This document shows positions 56,845 through 64,000 of a DNA stretch of 64,000 nucleotides, piece by piece. This DNA comes from Streptomyces purpureus. GTDB lineage: Bacteria > Actinomycetota > Actinomycetes > Streptomycetales > Streptomycetaceae. Below the pieces are notes generated by a model that did no database searches, was not told where the DNA came from, and saw only the letters and a program-made list of their open reading frames with translations. Both the position numbers and the translations under genes were made by a program. Each line of letters opens with the position of its first letter. The first letter of the stretch is position 1. The stretch covers positions 16,202 through 80,201 of the forward strand of contig NZ_BMQQ01000025.1 of the NCBI RefSeq assembly GCF_014648195.1. The letters are read 5' to 3'.

Positions 56845-57053
56845 GCGTCCGGATGCTAGTGGTCCGGCGGGGGGCGTTCCGCGCCGATTTCACCCGATCG
56901 GCCGAGGCCGTGCGGCAATGCGCCCACCGGACACCCTGGTACGGATGTGCGCCGCAACGAATCGGCGGCAAAGTCGTTGGGCCCAAACAGGGCGTCGGTT
57001 GCGCCTCGTTGATATGCCCATATGCCGAGCACCACCGGCACAGGAGGTCACTC

Positions 57054-57461
57054 ATGCTGTCGCGCCGGGCCGCGCTGCGCACCCTCTTCACCCTGGCCGC
57101 CGCCGCCTTCACCGGCGGAGCCCTGGCCCGCATCGTCACCACCCCCCGCCGCGCGGGAGCCGACGCGGACGCCGCACCGGCTCCGTTCGCCTTCGACGAG
57201 ACGTACCGCGGCCGCCGCATCCAGGGCGGGCCGCTCACCCCGCGCGGCTCCGCGGAAGTACTGATCGACGGCCGGCCCCTGCATCTGATGCGGCGCGCCG
57301 ACGGCAGCTATCTCAGCGCCGTCGACCACTACGAGTCGTGTGAGACCCCGCTGGCCGCGGCACGCGCGGCGGTGGACCGGCTGGGTTCGGCCCGGCTGTC
57401 GCCGGAGGCGGCCATTCATGGCGTACGGACCGGAGGGGGCCCGCGTGGTGTACACGCGTAA
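57054..57461 (+). CDS. melC1: Tyrosinase copper chaperone MelC1
   Basis: 135-aa caddie protein that delivers copper to and co-secretes with apotyrosinase. A twin-arginine signal is visible (SRRAALRTLFTLAAAAFTGG), followed by the MelC1 domain with FDETYRGRRIQGGP, IDGRPLHLMRRADGSYLSAVDHYESC (histidines and Cys used for copper transfer) and PLAAARAAVDRL. ATG 57054 has AGGAGG at 8 nt. It overlaps melC2 by 17 nt. A single TTGGGCCCAA palindrome lies 68 nt upstream (56977-56986). Confidence 0.95.
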   Translation: MLSRRAALRTLFTLAAAAFTGGALARIVTTPRRAGADADAAPAPFAFDETYRGRRIQGGPLTPRGSAEVLIDGRPLHLMRRADGSYLSAVDHYESCETPLAAARAAVDRLGSARLSPEAAIHGVRTGGGPRGVHA

Positions 57462-58308
57462 GAACCAGCGCGACCTGACCCGCACCGAGCGGCGGAAGTT
57501 CGTCGCGGCGGTGCTGGAGCTCAAACGCCGGGGCCGGTACGACGAGTTCGTCCGTCGGCACATCGACCACTACGTCGCGGACGGCGACGACGGTCTGCGG
57601 GTCGCGCACATGGCGCCGACGTTCTTCCCCTGGCACCGCCGGTTCCTGCTCGACTTCGAGCAGGCGCTGCGGGCGGTCGACTCCTCGGTGTCGGTGCCGT
57701 ACTGGGACTGGACCCGTGACAACACCCCCGCCGCGTCCCTGTTCGGCGAGGACTTCATGGGCGGCAACGGCCGTCGCGGCGACCTTCAGGTGACGACGGG
57801 GCCGTTCGCCCTGCGCGGCGGGCAGTGGCCGATCAAGCACTCGATGACCGAGGACCGCTTCCTCACCCGTGACTTCGGCCGGCCCCGGGATCCGATCGAG
57901 CTGCCGACGAAGGCGGAGCTGGAGCGGGCGATGTCCGACCCGGTGTACGACACCGAGCCCTGGGACTCCACCAGCCGCTCCGGTTTCCGCAACCTCCTGG
58001 AGGGATGGGGGTCGGGGCGGGGGCGCTGGCTGAACCACAACCGGGTGCACCGCTGGGTGGGCGGGATGATGCTGAGCGGCGGCTCGGTCAACGACCCGCT
58101 GTTCTGGCTCCACCACTCCTTCGTCGATCTCCTGTGGACCCGCTGGCAGCGCCGCCACCCGCGCTCCGGCTTCCTGCCGGCTACCGCTCCGGGCCTCGGT
58201 TCGCCCGGCTATGGCCAGGTCGTGGCCCGCGACGAGAAGATGCCGCCCTGGAACATCACCCCGGCCTCGATGCTCGACCACAGCCGCATCTACCGGTACG
58301 CGGAGTAG
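57445..58308 (+). CDS. melC2: Tyrosinase MelC2
   Basis: 287-aa type-3 copper oxidase (phenol to o-quinone, melanin synthesis), exported through the Tat signal of MelC1. Six copper histidines are visible: H39 (RRHIDH), H55 and H64 (AHMAPTFFPWHRRF) for CuA; H198, H202 (NHNRVHRW) and H224 (WLHHSF) for CuB. GTG 57445 is chosen because GGAGG lies 8 nt upstream; GTG 57448 is adjacent. Slightly longer than the S. antibioticus enzyme by an insertion before CuB. Closed by a bidirectional terminator. Confidence 0.96.
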   Translation: MVYTRKNQRDLTRTERRKFVAAVLELKRRGRYDEFVRRHIDHYVADGDDGLRVAHMAPTFFPWHRRFLLDFEQALRAVDSSVSVPYWDWTRDNTPAASLFGEDFMGGNGRRGDLQVTTGPFALRGGQWPIKHSMTEDRFLTRDFGRPRDPIELPTKAELERAMSDPVYDTEPWDSTSRSGFRNLLEGWGSGRGRWLNHNRVHRWVGGMMLSGGSVNDPLFWLHHSFVDLLWTRWQRRHPRSGFLPATAPGLGSPGYGQVVARDEKMPPWNITPASMLDHSRIYRYAE

Positions 58309-58330
58309 GCCGCGGGGCCGGCAACGGCGA

Positions 58331-58359
58331 AGCCCCCCGGCTCGGTGAGCCGGGGGGCT
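58331..58359. terminator. Bidirectional terminator melC2/chaplin
   Basis: Perfect 13-bp stem AGCCCCCCGGCTC/GAGCCGGGGGGCT with a 3-nt loop between convergent melC2 and the chaplin gene. Confidence 0.85.
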
Positions 58360-58378
58360 GTGTGCGCCAGTGGGGGTG

Positions 58379-58645
58379 TCAGCCGCCGTAGCCGCCGTCG
58401 TGGCCGTCGACGTTCGCGCAGGTGTTGCCGAAGGCCGGGTTCAGGAGAGCGATGACGTTCACGGTGTTGCCACAGACGTTCACCGGGACGTGGACCGGCA
58501 CCTGGACGACGTTGCCCGAGATGAGGCCGGGCGAGTTGGCGGCGACACCCTGGGCGCCGGAGTCGGCGACGGCCATACCGGCTCCGCTGAGGGCAACGGC
58601 ACCCGTACCGGCGAGAACAGCGGCCGCCTTCGCGATGCGAGACAT
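58379..58645 (-). CDS. Short chaplin
   Basis: 88-aa amyloid-forming surface protein of aerial hyphae. Signal peptide MSRIAKAAAVLAGTGAVALSGAGMAVA, then one chaplin domain: SPGLISGNVVQVPVHVPVNVCGNTVNVIALLNPAFGNTCAN, with the two cysteines of disulfide-bonded short chaplins. The C-terminal tail VDGHDGGYGG extends past the usual end of ChpE-H. ATG 58645 has AAGGAG upstream. Chaplins lower surface tension and coat hyphae, normally under the bld/whi developmental cascade; no specific operator was seen. Confidence 0.94.
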   Translation of the reverse strand: MSRIAKAAAVLAGTGAVALSGAGMAVADSGAQGVAANSPGLISGNVVQVPVHVPVNVCGNTVNVIALLNPAFGNTCANVDGHDGGYGG

Positions 58646-58942
58646 CAATAGCTCCTTGAACGTGGAAAGGTGACCGCGATGCGCGGTCATCACGCCCGTT
58701 CAACGCGGCTTTGGGGCAGGGGTAACGGTCTGCAGCCGAGATTCCTCGTCGACCTATGGGAGAGGCCCGCAAGTCCGGCGGAGCGCCCGCCGCTGGAAAC
58801 GGTGGAACGAACTTTCGGACCTACGGGCCGAGGCCATGCGACAAGCCTTATGTGGAACGAGCAACGATCCTTCGGGTAGTGGGGAAGAATCGTGTCTTCA
58901 TCTATTCCCCACATTCGAACCCGCTCCGCCGCCTCCGGTCGG
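58646..58942. other. Gene-free region upstream of chaplin gene
   Basis: 297 nt with the chaplin promoter and the 3' flank of the secreted-protein gene. Several short frames exist on both strands but lack a signal peptide, codon bias or ribosome sites. No terminator with a clear stem was found. Confidence 0.5.
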
Positions 58943-59449
58943 TTACGGCACCAGGCCCAGGTTGGAGTCGAGGGTGCCTTGCACGTCCGGGGCGGCGAGA
59001 CCGGCCTTCGGCGGCGCGTAGCCCGGCAGCCCCAGGTGCTCGGCCCGCGGGCCGGTGAGCGGTGCGACGACCTGGGCGCCCGGGGTCAGGAGGTCCATGT
59101 CCGAGCCCGGCGAGGTGAGCTGGGCGCGGCCCGGCTGGACCTCGTCGACCGTGTCCGGCGCCGGGGCCTCGATGACGGTCCGCGGGAGCTCGGTGGAGAC
59201 CGGGAGCCGCGGCAGCGCGGCGCCGGGGACGGCCTGGGCCATGCCCTCGTGGAACTCGGTCGGCGCGCCCGGCATCGGCAGCGGAACGCCGGTGCTCAGG
59301 GTGGGCGCGTTCAGCGCGGGGGAGACCGATTCCAGGCCTTCCAGCGGCACGTTCACCGGCGCCTGGACGGCGGCCGCCGGCCCGGCCATGGCGGCGGAGG
59401 CGAGGCACGACACGAGAATTCCCAGACCGGCTTGAGATCGCAGGTTCAT
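58943..59449 (-). CDS. Secreted hypothetical protein
   Basis: 168-aa exported protein: signal peptide SQAGLGILVSCLASAAMAGPAAAV, then a mature part rich in Pro, Ala, Val and Leu (NVPLEGLESVSPALNAPTLSTGVPLPMPGAPTEF ... LGLPGYAPPKAGLAAPDVQG) with no cysteines and no recognised domain. Probably intrinsically extended. It lies among chaplin and other small surface-protein genes on the same strand, so a structural role in the hyphal sheath is a reasonable guess only. ATG 59449. Confidence 0.78.
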   Translation of the reverse strand: MNLRSQAGLGILVSCLASAAMAGPAAAVQAPVNVPLEGLESVSPALNAPTLSTGVPLPMPGAPTEFHEGMAQAVPGAALPRLPVSTELPRTVIEAPAPDTVDEVQPGRAQLTSPGSDMDLLTPGAQVVAPLTGPRAEHLGLPGYAPPKAGLAAPDVQGTLDSNLGLVP

Positions 59450-59671
59450 TACTGCGTACGCCCTTCACGAGCTTCGACTACGGTGCGGTACTTGCTGTGC
59501 CGTGTGAAACGAGCGCATCGCCGAGAAAGTCGCCAAATTCCCCCGCGTGCAGCAATGGTCTGATGAAAAACATATCGGCCCCCACCCCTGGAAGGGCGAA
59601 GGCCGACATGAATAGATGACCGGTCGGCGACGCGTAAGGGCGCCGCGGGAGGCGGGAGCGACAGGGCGCGC

Positions 59672-59935
59672 CTACTTGCCCGGGATGGGGAGACCGCCGA
59701 CCAGCGGGACGTTCGGCTTGGACTCGTTCAGGTTGTCGGCCGTGTCGGTGACGGTGTTGACGACGGACCCGTCCGTGGTGCTGCTCAGCGCTTCGGTCGC
59801 GATCGGCTTGCTGGTCATCGTATCGAGGCCGCCGTCCAGGCTGGTGGGCACCGAGGGCGCGGCAAAGGCCGGGGCGGCCGCAGCCAGGGCCATCATGGAA
59901 CCGGCGACGACCGCGGCAACCTTCGTGGGCTTCAT
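59672..59935 (-). CDS. Small secreted protein
   Basis: 87-aa exported protein. Signal peptide TKVAAVVAGSMMALAAAAPAFA, then a 60-residue mature region (PSVPTSLDGGLDTMTSKPIATEALSSTTDGSVVNTVTDTADNLNESKPNVPLVGGLPIPGK) rich in Ser/Thr/Val without cysteine. The ending NVPLVGGLPIP is reminiscent of small Streptomyces surface proteins secreted near chaplins and rodlins, from memory. ATG 59935 has GGAAGG about 10 nt upstream. No function is assigned. Confidence 0.78.
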   Translation of the reverse strand: MKPTKVAAVVAGSMMALAAAAPAFAAPSVPTSLDGGLDTMTSKPIATEALSSTTDGSVVNTVTDTADNLNESKPNVPLVGGLPIPGK

Positions 59936-60124
59936 GGAATGAGTCCTTCCTGGTACGTCTCTTCGGGAGCAAGTCACGTACGGCACAAGCCTCTTGGAGA
60001 CTTCGGTACGTCGTTCTCCTTCTGTAACGAGCCCTGCGCGTGGCGGAAACCCCAAAGGAAGGTATTTCTCTGTACGGCACCCGAATGACGGGAGCCGGTC
60101 CTATTCTCTGAATTTCACAACATG

Positions 60125-60160
60125 ATCGCGCCGGCCCGAGGGGATCCGGACCGGCGCGAT
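60125..60160. terminator. Hairpin, probable terminator
   Basis: Perfect 10-bp stem ATCGCGCCGG/CCGGCGCGAT (60125-60134 with 60151-60160) with further inner pairing. Confidence 0.6.
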
Positions 60161-60218
60161 GTGTGGGTTCGCCCGGCCGATGGGCCGGGGGGCAGCAGGG
60201 TCGGCCACCGGACATGCG

Positions 60219-60270
60219 AAAGGCCGGTGCGCCGCTTCCCTTTGCGGGGAATGCGGCGGCACCGGCCTTT
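60219..60270 (-). terminator. Terminator after second chaplin gene
   Basis: Stem AAAGGCCGGTGCGCCGC (60219-60235) with 60253-60270, one-base bulge, T-run on both flanks, 35 nt beyond the chaplin stop at 60305. Confidence 0.8.
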
Positions 60271-60304
60271 TCAGACGGCGCTCGCGCGGCTGTCGTGAGC
60301 GGCG

Positions 60305-60544
60305 TCAGGCGTTGACGCAGGTGTTGCCGAAGGCCGGGTTCAGCAGGGCGATGACGTTCACGGTGTTGCCGCAGAGGTTGATCGGAACGTGCACCGGGAC
60401 CTGGATCAGGTTGCCGGAGATGGCACCGGGCGAGTCGACGGCGGCACCATGGGCGCCGCTGTCGGCGACGGCGGCACCGGCGCCACCCGCGACGGACGCG
60501 GCGGCAGCCACGGACAGGACAACAGCCTTCGCGATACGGGACAT
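60305..60544 (-). CDS. Short chaplin
   Basis: 79-aa chaplin. Signal peptide MSRIAKAVVLSVAAAASVAGGAGAAVA, then SPGAISGNLIQVPVHVPINLCGNTVNVIALLNPAFGNTCVNA with two cysteines, ending as ordinary ChpE-H proteins do. ATG 60544 has GAGGAG upstream. It is a paralogue of the chaplin at 58379-58645 and, unlike that one, has no Gly-rich tail. Own promoter and terminator. Confidence 0.94.
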   Translation of the reverse strand: MSRIAKAVVLSVAAAASVAGGAGAAVADSGAHGAAVDSPGAISGNLIQVPVHVPINLCGNTVNVIALLNPAFGNTCVNA

Positions 60545-60978
60545 GGAGAACCGCTCCTCGGGTGCGATCTTTCGATGAAATTGCGGGCTGTTTGCCCGAT
60601 GCAATCAAGAACGCGCGACGGCGAGATTGGTTGCTCTCCCGAACGGGTGACGCGGATCGATGGTTAGCCTGACCGGGCAGTCAATGCTAACCGTCGCGGC
60701 ATGTTGGAGTTATAACGTTCGCGAACACCGTTTCCGTGTCGCCCCGTCTCACTCATCAAAGCGGAGATCCTGCATGCGGAATTCAGTGGTTCTTGCTGAG
60801 CGTCACACGGACACCGCGCCGGAGCCGGCCGCCTCCTCGAACGACCTTACGAAATCAGGCCCCGACGATTTCGGTGTTAGTCAGATCGAGCGATTTCCTG
60901 CCCATCGCAACACCCTGGTGTGCGGCTCCAACGTTTCCGATCCGCGGACCTCACTGCGCAAGGGAGCCGATCGGATCA
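60545..60978. other. Control region upstream of exopolysaccharide genes
   Basis: 434 nt, noticeably A/T-richer than the surroundings, between the chaplin gene (minus) and the glycosyltransferase (plus). It contains one doubtful small frame (60774-61004, listed separately). Promoter boxes could not be assigned with confidence. Confidence 0.5.
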
Positions 60979-61004
60979 ATGTCACGCTTACCGCACGGTC
61001 CTGA
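60774..61004 (+). CDS. Doubtful 76-aa small ORF
   Basis: ATG 60774 has GGAG 8 nt upstream and encodes 76 residues (MRNSVVLAERHTDTAPEPAASSN...) overlapping the start of the glycosyltransferase gene. Third-position GC is only about two thirds, well below neighbouring genes, and no signal or domain is seen. It may be a leader ORF or noncoding. Confidence 0.22.
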   Translation: MRNSVVLAERHTDTAPEPAASSNDLTKSGPDDFGVSQIERFPAHRNTLVCGSNVSDPRTSLRKGADRINVTLTARS

Positions 61005-62151
61005 CGTGCGCCCTCCACACCGGTCGGGTACCTCCGACCTCACGGCCCTGCATGTGGTCCAGCCCGTCGAGGGCGGAGTCGCGCGCGTCGTCGTCGACCT
61101 GGTCCGGGCACAGACCGCCAACGGGATGCGGGTCGCCGTCGCCTGCCCGTCAGGGACGCCGCTGGCCGCCGCGGTACGCGAGGCCGGCGCCGAACCGTAC
61201 GCCTGGGAGGCCGTCCGCGACCCGGGTCCCGGTCTGCCCCGCGAGTGCCGCCGGATCGGGGAACTCGTCCGGCTGGTCCGCCCGGACGTCGTCCACGCGC
61301 ACAGCGCCAAGGCCGGTCTGGCCGCCCGGGTCGCCGTACGGGGACGGATCCCGACGGTGTATCAGCCGCACGCCTGGTCCTTCGAGGCGGTCGGCGGAAC
61401 GACCGCCGCCCTGGCCCGGCACTGGGAGCGGTGGGCCGCCCGCTGGACGTCGCGGATCGTGTGCGTGAGCGACGACGAGCGGCGTACGGGCGAGCGGGCC
61501 GGGGTCCGCGCCGCCTGGTCGGTCGTGCACAACGGCGTCGACGTGGCGCGTTTTGAGACCGAAACCGATCCGCCGATCGCCGCCTTCGACGGCCCGACCG
61601 TGGTGTGCGTGGGGCGGCTGTGCCGGCAGAAGGGGCAGGACGTCCTGCTGCGGGCCTGGCCGCAGGTCCTGGCCGAACTCCCGGAGGCCAGGCTCGTGCT
61701 GGTCGGGGACGGCCCGGACGGTGAGCGGCTGCGCGCCGCCGCGCCGCCGTCGGTGGTCCTCGCCGGCGCGGTCGACGACACCGCCCCCTGGTACCGCGCG
61801 GCGGACCTGGTCGTCCTGCCGTCCCGCTGGGAGGGCATGGCGCTCGCGCCCCTGGAGGCGATGGCGAGCGGACGGCCCGTGCTGGTGAGCGAGGTCGACG
61901 GGGCGCGCGAGAGCCTGCCGCCCGGTCACGCGCCCCACTGCCTGGTCCCGCCGGAGGATCCGGCCGCGCTGGCGGCGGCCATGGTCCGGCTGCTCGCGCA
62001 GCCGGAGCTGCTCCACACCCTGGGCCGCGAGGCCCGACAGCACGTAGTCAGCAGATTCGACGTGCGGCGCACCGGCGCGGCCATCGCGGAGGTCTACCGC
62101 GCGGTGGCCGGCTCGCCGTGCCCCGAGCTCAGAGAGCCGATTTCTCAGTGA
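60979..62151 (+). CDS. GT4-family glycosyltransferase (exopolysaccharide)
   Basis: 390-aa cytoplasmic GT-B glycosyltransferase. N-terminal Rossmann half: ALHVVQPVEGGVARVVVDLVRAQTANGMRVAVACPSG...VRPDVVHAHSAKAGLAARVAVRG. C-terminal GT4 half: VVCVGRLCRQKGQDVLLRAWPQVLAELPEARLVLVGDGPDG, then the sugar-nucleotide E-x7-E motif in WEGMALAPLEAMASGRPVLVSEVDG. Start ATG 60979 or GTG 61006; neither has a strong ribosome site. Its stop overlaps the next gene (GTGA). It should add a sugar to the lipid-linked repeat begun by that neighbour. Confidence 0.9.
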   Translation: MSRLPHGPDVRPPHRSGTSDLTALHVVQPVEGGVARVVVDLVRAQTANGMRVAVACPSGTPLAAAVREAGAEPYAWEAVRDPGPGLPRECRRIGELVRLVRPDVVHAHSAKAGLAARVAVRGRIPTVYQPHAWSFEAVGGTTAALARHWERWAARWTSRIVCVSDDERRTGERAGVRAAWSVVHNGVDVARFETETDPPIAAFDGPTVVCVGRLCRQKGQDVLLRAWPQVLAELPEARLVLVGDGPDGERLRAAAPPSVVLAGAVDDTAPWYRAADLVVLPSRWEGMALAPLEAMASGRPVLVSEVDGARESLPPGHAPHCLVPPEDPAALAAAMVRLLAQPELLHTLGREARQHVVSRFDVRRTGAAIAEVYRAVAGSPCPELREPISQ

Positions 62152-63620
62152 CAACGGAAAGCACCCTTCCCCCTTCGCCGGGGCACCTGTCGTCGACGGC
62201 GGGCCCGGCCCACGGCCTCACCTCGCTCGCGTCGGCGCGCGGTGCGTCCGACCGGCCGGTCCTGCCGGCGCTCCGGTCCGTGCCGGCACGGTCGGTCGCC
62301 TCCCCGCTGGTCGCCGTCGACTGCACGGCCGTACTCCTGGCGGCGATGCTGCTCGCCGAACCGCAGCGGCACGTCTGGTTCCTGGCCCAGCTGACGATCT
62401 CCGTCCTCGCGTTGAACGCGTACGCCGGTCTGCACCGGCCCGCCGCGATCTCCTCGGTGCTCGACGAACTGCCCGCCCTGGCCACCCGCGCCCTGGTCGC
62501 CTGGTGCGCGGCGGCGGCCGTCCTCGCCGCGTACGCGCCCGCCCAGGCCATCGCCCTGCCGGCGCTCGGCGCGGCGTACGGCACGCACCTGGCCGTGGTC
62601 TGTCTGTGCCGTGGGATGATCCACGGCCGCAGGCGGCGGGCGGCCCGGGCCCATCCGCGTTCGGCGCTGGTCGTCGGCGCGCATCCGGCCGCGCGGCGGC
62701 TGGCCACCGCGCTGGCCCAGCATCCGGAGTACGGGATCCGGCCCGTCGGCATCGTCGGCCCTCGCAAGAGCGGCGCCGCGCCGGAGGACGGCCTGGCCCT
62801 GCTGCCCGTGCTCTCCTCCCCCGAGGAGGTGCACCGGGCGATCATCCAGAACACCGTGCGGGAGGCGGTGTTCGTCGGGGACGACGTGCCGGGGCAGACC
62901 GGTCTCGTCTCACTCCTGCAGTACTACGGCTGCGCCACCTGGCGCATCGGGGACGCGGCCGGGGATGCCGGGCGGCGCCCGGCCATGAACGAGCACCTGT
63001 GGGGGTATGCCTGCCGGCGCATCACCCCGGTGCGGCCGCGGCGCGGCCGGACGGCCAAGCGGCTCCTGGACATCGCCGGCGCCGGTCTGATGCTGGCCGT
63101 CGCCGCGCCCGTACTGCTGGTGTGCGCGGCGGCGGTCCGGCTGTCGGACGGGCCAGGGGTGCTGTTCCGGCAGGAGCGGGTGGGGCAGCACGGGCGGCTG
63201 TTCACGCTGCTGAAGTTCCGTACGCTGCGCCCGTCCGACGAGACCGAGTCGGCGACGCGCTGGAGCGTGGCGAACGACTCCCGGATGAGCCCGGTCGGCC
63301 GGTTCCTGCGCCGCAGCTCCCTCGACGAGCTGCCGCAGCTGTGGAACGTGCTGCGCGGTGACATGAGCCTGGTCGGGCCGCGGCCCGAGCGGCCCTTCTT
63401 CGTCGCCAAGTTCAGCCGGATCCACACCGGGTACGCGGCCCGGCACCGGATGCCGGTGGGGCTGACAGGGCTCGCGCAGGTGCACGGGCTGCGCGGTGAC
63501 ACCTCGATCGAGGACCGCTGCCGCTTCGACAACCACTACATCGACACCTGGTCGCTCTGGCAGGACATCTGCATCCTGCTGCGCACGGCCGCCTCGCTGG
63601 TCCGACCGGCGGGGAGCTGA
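62148..63620 (+). CDS. Polyprenyl glycosylphosphotransferase (exopolysaccharide initiator)
   Basis: 490-aa WcaJ/CpsE-type enzyme that loads a sugar-1-phosphate onto undecaprenyl phosphate to start an exopolysaccharide unit. Four N-terminal membrane helices (from about 60), a central CoA-binding-3-like Rossmann region (RSALVVGAHPAARRLATALAQHPEYGIRPVGIVGP), then a reentrant helix and catalytic sugar-transferase domain: KRLLDIAGAGLMLAV, FRQERVGQHGRLFTLLKFRTL, SSLDELPQLWNVLRGDMSLVGPRPE, GLTGLAQVHGLRGDTS. GTG 62148 overlaps the preceding stop by 4 nt, showing translational coupling. Confidence 0.94.
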   Translation: MTTESTLPPSPGHLSSTAGPAHGLTSLASARGASDRPVLPALRSVPARSVASPLVAVDCTAVLLAAMLLAEPQRHVWFLAQLTISVLALNAYAGLHRPAAISSVLDELPALATRALVAWCAAAAVLAAYAPAQAIALPALGAAYGTHLAVVCLCRGMIHGRRRRAARAHPRSALVVGAHPAARRLATALAQHPEYGIRPVGIVGPRKSGAAPEDGLALLPVLSSPEEVHRAIIQNTVREAVFVGDDVPGQTGLVSLLQYYGCATWRIGDAAGDAGRRPAMNEHLWGYACRRITPVRPRRGRTAKRLLDIAGAGLMLAVAAPVLLVCAAAVRLSDGPGVLFRQERVGQHGRLFTLLKFRTLRPSDETESATRWSVANDSRMSPVGRFLRRSSLDELPQLWNVLRGDMSLVGPRPERPFFVAKFSRIHTGYAARHRMPVGLTGLAQVHGLRGDTSIEDRCRFDNHYIDTWSLWQDICILLRTAASLVRPAGS

Positions 63621-63622
63621 GG

Positions 63623-64000
63623 ATGGCGGGGGGAGCGCTCGCGGCCCTGCCGCCCCGTCGGCCGGGGTGGGGCGGGGCGCGGGCGGCCTGGCCGCTGGTG
63701 CCCGTACTGGCGGTGATCGCCCTGCTGACCGTCCCGGCCGGGGATGCGGCCCCGGGCGGTTCGGCCGGTACGGGCACGGTGGCCGACGCGGCCTCGGGGC
63801 TGCTCGTCCTCGTCGCTCTGGTGCGGCTGGTGCGGGAGGGGGCGCGGCCGCTGACCCGGACGGCCGCGGTGGTGCTCGGGCTGCCGGTGCTCGGCATCTG
63901 CCTGGCCGCGATCACCTCGTACGATCCGGCCGCGAGCCTGCCCGGGGTGGCCCGGTACATCCAGGTCTTCGTCCTCGTCCCGGCCGCAGTGGTGCTCACC
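63623..64000 (+). CDS. Polytopic membrane protein, 3'-truncated by window edge
   Basis: 126 codons open to the window end, starting ATG 63623 with GGGGAG 6 nt upstream and 2 nt after the previous stop. The visible part has an Arg/Gly N-terminus and three or four hydrophobic segments (AWPLVPVLAVIALLTVPAG, VADAASGLLVLVALVRLV, TAAVVLGLPVLGICLAAI, YIQVFVLVPAAVVLT). Position after a glycosyltransferase and an initiating transferase fits an O-antigen ligase/polymerase-like (Wzy-type) protein, but too little sequence is present for certainty. Confidence 0.75.
   Translation, partial: MAGGALAALPPRRPGWGGARAAWPLVPVLAVIALLTVPAGDAAPGGSAGTGTVADAASGLLVLVALVRLVREGARPLTRTAAVVLGLPVLGICLAAITSYDPAASLPGVARYIQVFVLVPAAVVLT

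Larger units (their letters stand above)
59936..60304. other. Gene-free region with two hairpin terminators
   Basis: 369 nt between small secreted-protein genes, both minus strand. The left half should carry the promoter of the 59672-59935 gene; the right half holds two strong hairpins listed separately. No coding sequence found. Confidence 0.6.

Noticed and set aside
1..64000. tRNA genes, insertion sequences, integrases, attachment sites or CRISPR arrays
   Set aside because: No cloverleaf-like sequence, transposase/integrase motif or regularly spaced repeat was noticed; the repeats seen are codon-level low complexity in Arg/Gly/Ala stretches.

Overview
The window is high-GC actinobacterial DNA, almost certainly from a Streptomyces. 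Coding density is high, third codon positions are strongly G/C, GTG starts and 4-nt start/stop overlaps are frequent, and it encodes chaplins, a melC1/melC2 tyrosinase pair, a DasR-type chitinase promoter and a TIGR04222 protein. No tRNA, rRNA, insertion sequence, integrase or CRISPR array was seen. Both ends cut genes: ahpC on the left and a polytopic membrane protein of an exopolysaccharide cluster on the right.

Layout. 0-8.6 kb: ahpCD, an AI-2E-type exporter operon, a secreted SLT transglycosylase, a PIN-PhoH protein, a cis-prenyltransferase, an aldo/keto reductase and an HxlR regulator. 8.6-13.4 kb: a DUF2079 membrane protein, the prepilin peptidase, a DUF192 protein, a lipoprotein and a mannosyltransferase-like protein. 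13.4-19.2 kb: a coupled operon (minus strand) of a polymorphic toxin with a pilin-type export signal, a candidate immunity protein, a HEAT-repeat protein and an unknown, with a divergent AbiEi/DUF559-like gene. 19.3-32.7 kb: a complete Tad/Flp pilus locus on the minus strand (zinc-ribbon protein, CpaB, CpaE, two TadE, CpaF, TadB, TadC, sensor kinase, LuxR-type regulator, Flp pilin, TadG, lipoprotein, OmpA-like protein, anchored surface protein). 33.2-36.3 kb: a divergent operon opening with a second large protein carrying a pilin-type signal. 36.4-42.5 kb: GH18 chitinase, M14 carboxypeptidase, a Ser/Thr kinase with an extracytoplasmic domain and a TIGR04222 protein. 42.5-47.9 kb: a D-amino-acid catabolic locus under an IclR regulator. 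47.8-56.8 kb: an MptB-like mannosyltransferase, an aminotransferase, PEP carboxykinase, hemolysin III, TetR, a GH26-like enzyme and VKOR. 57-60.6 kb: tyrosinase, two short chaplins and small secreted proteins. 61-64 kb: exopolysaccharide genes.

The most interesting result links the pilus locus to the toxin operon and the remote prepilin peptidase. The toxin, the 33.2-kb protein, Flp and both TadE proteins share a class III prepilin signal (G followed by Glu at +5). Four promoters in the group (prepilin peptidase, lipoprotein, toxin operon, 33.2-kb operon) share one architecture: tandem GGGCCCA elements, 21-23 nt, then a TAGNNT -10 box. In three of them the -10 lies 6-7 nt before the start codon, as in leaderless transcripts. 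A further GGGCCCA cluster precedes flp. I infer a single regulon that assembles a Tad-type secretion apparatus and exports or displays pilin-anchored effectors, plausibly controlled by the kinase and regulator inside the locus.
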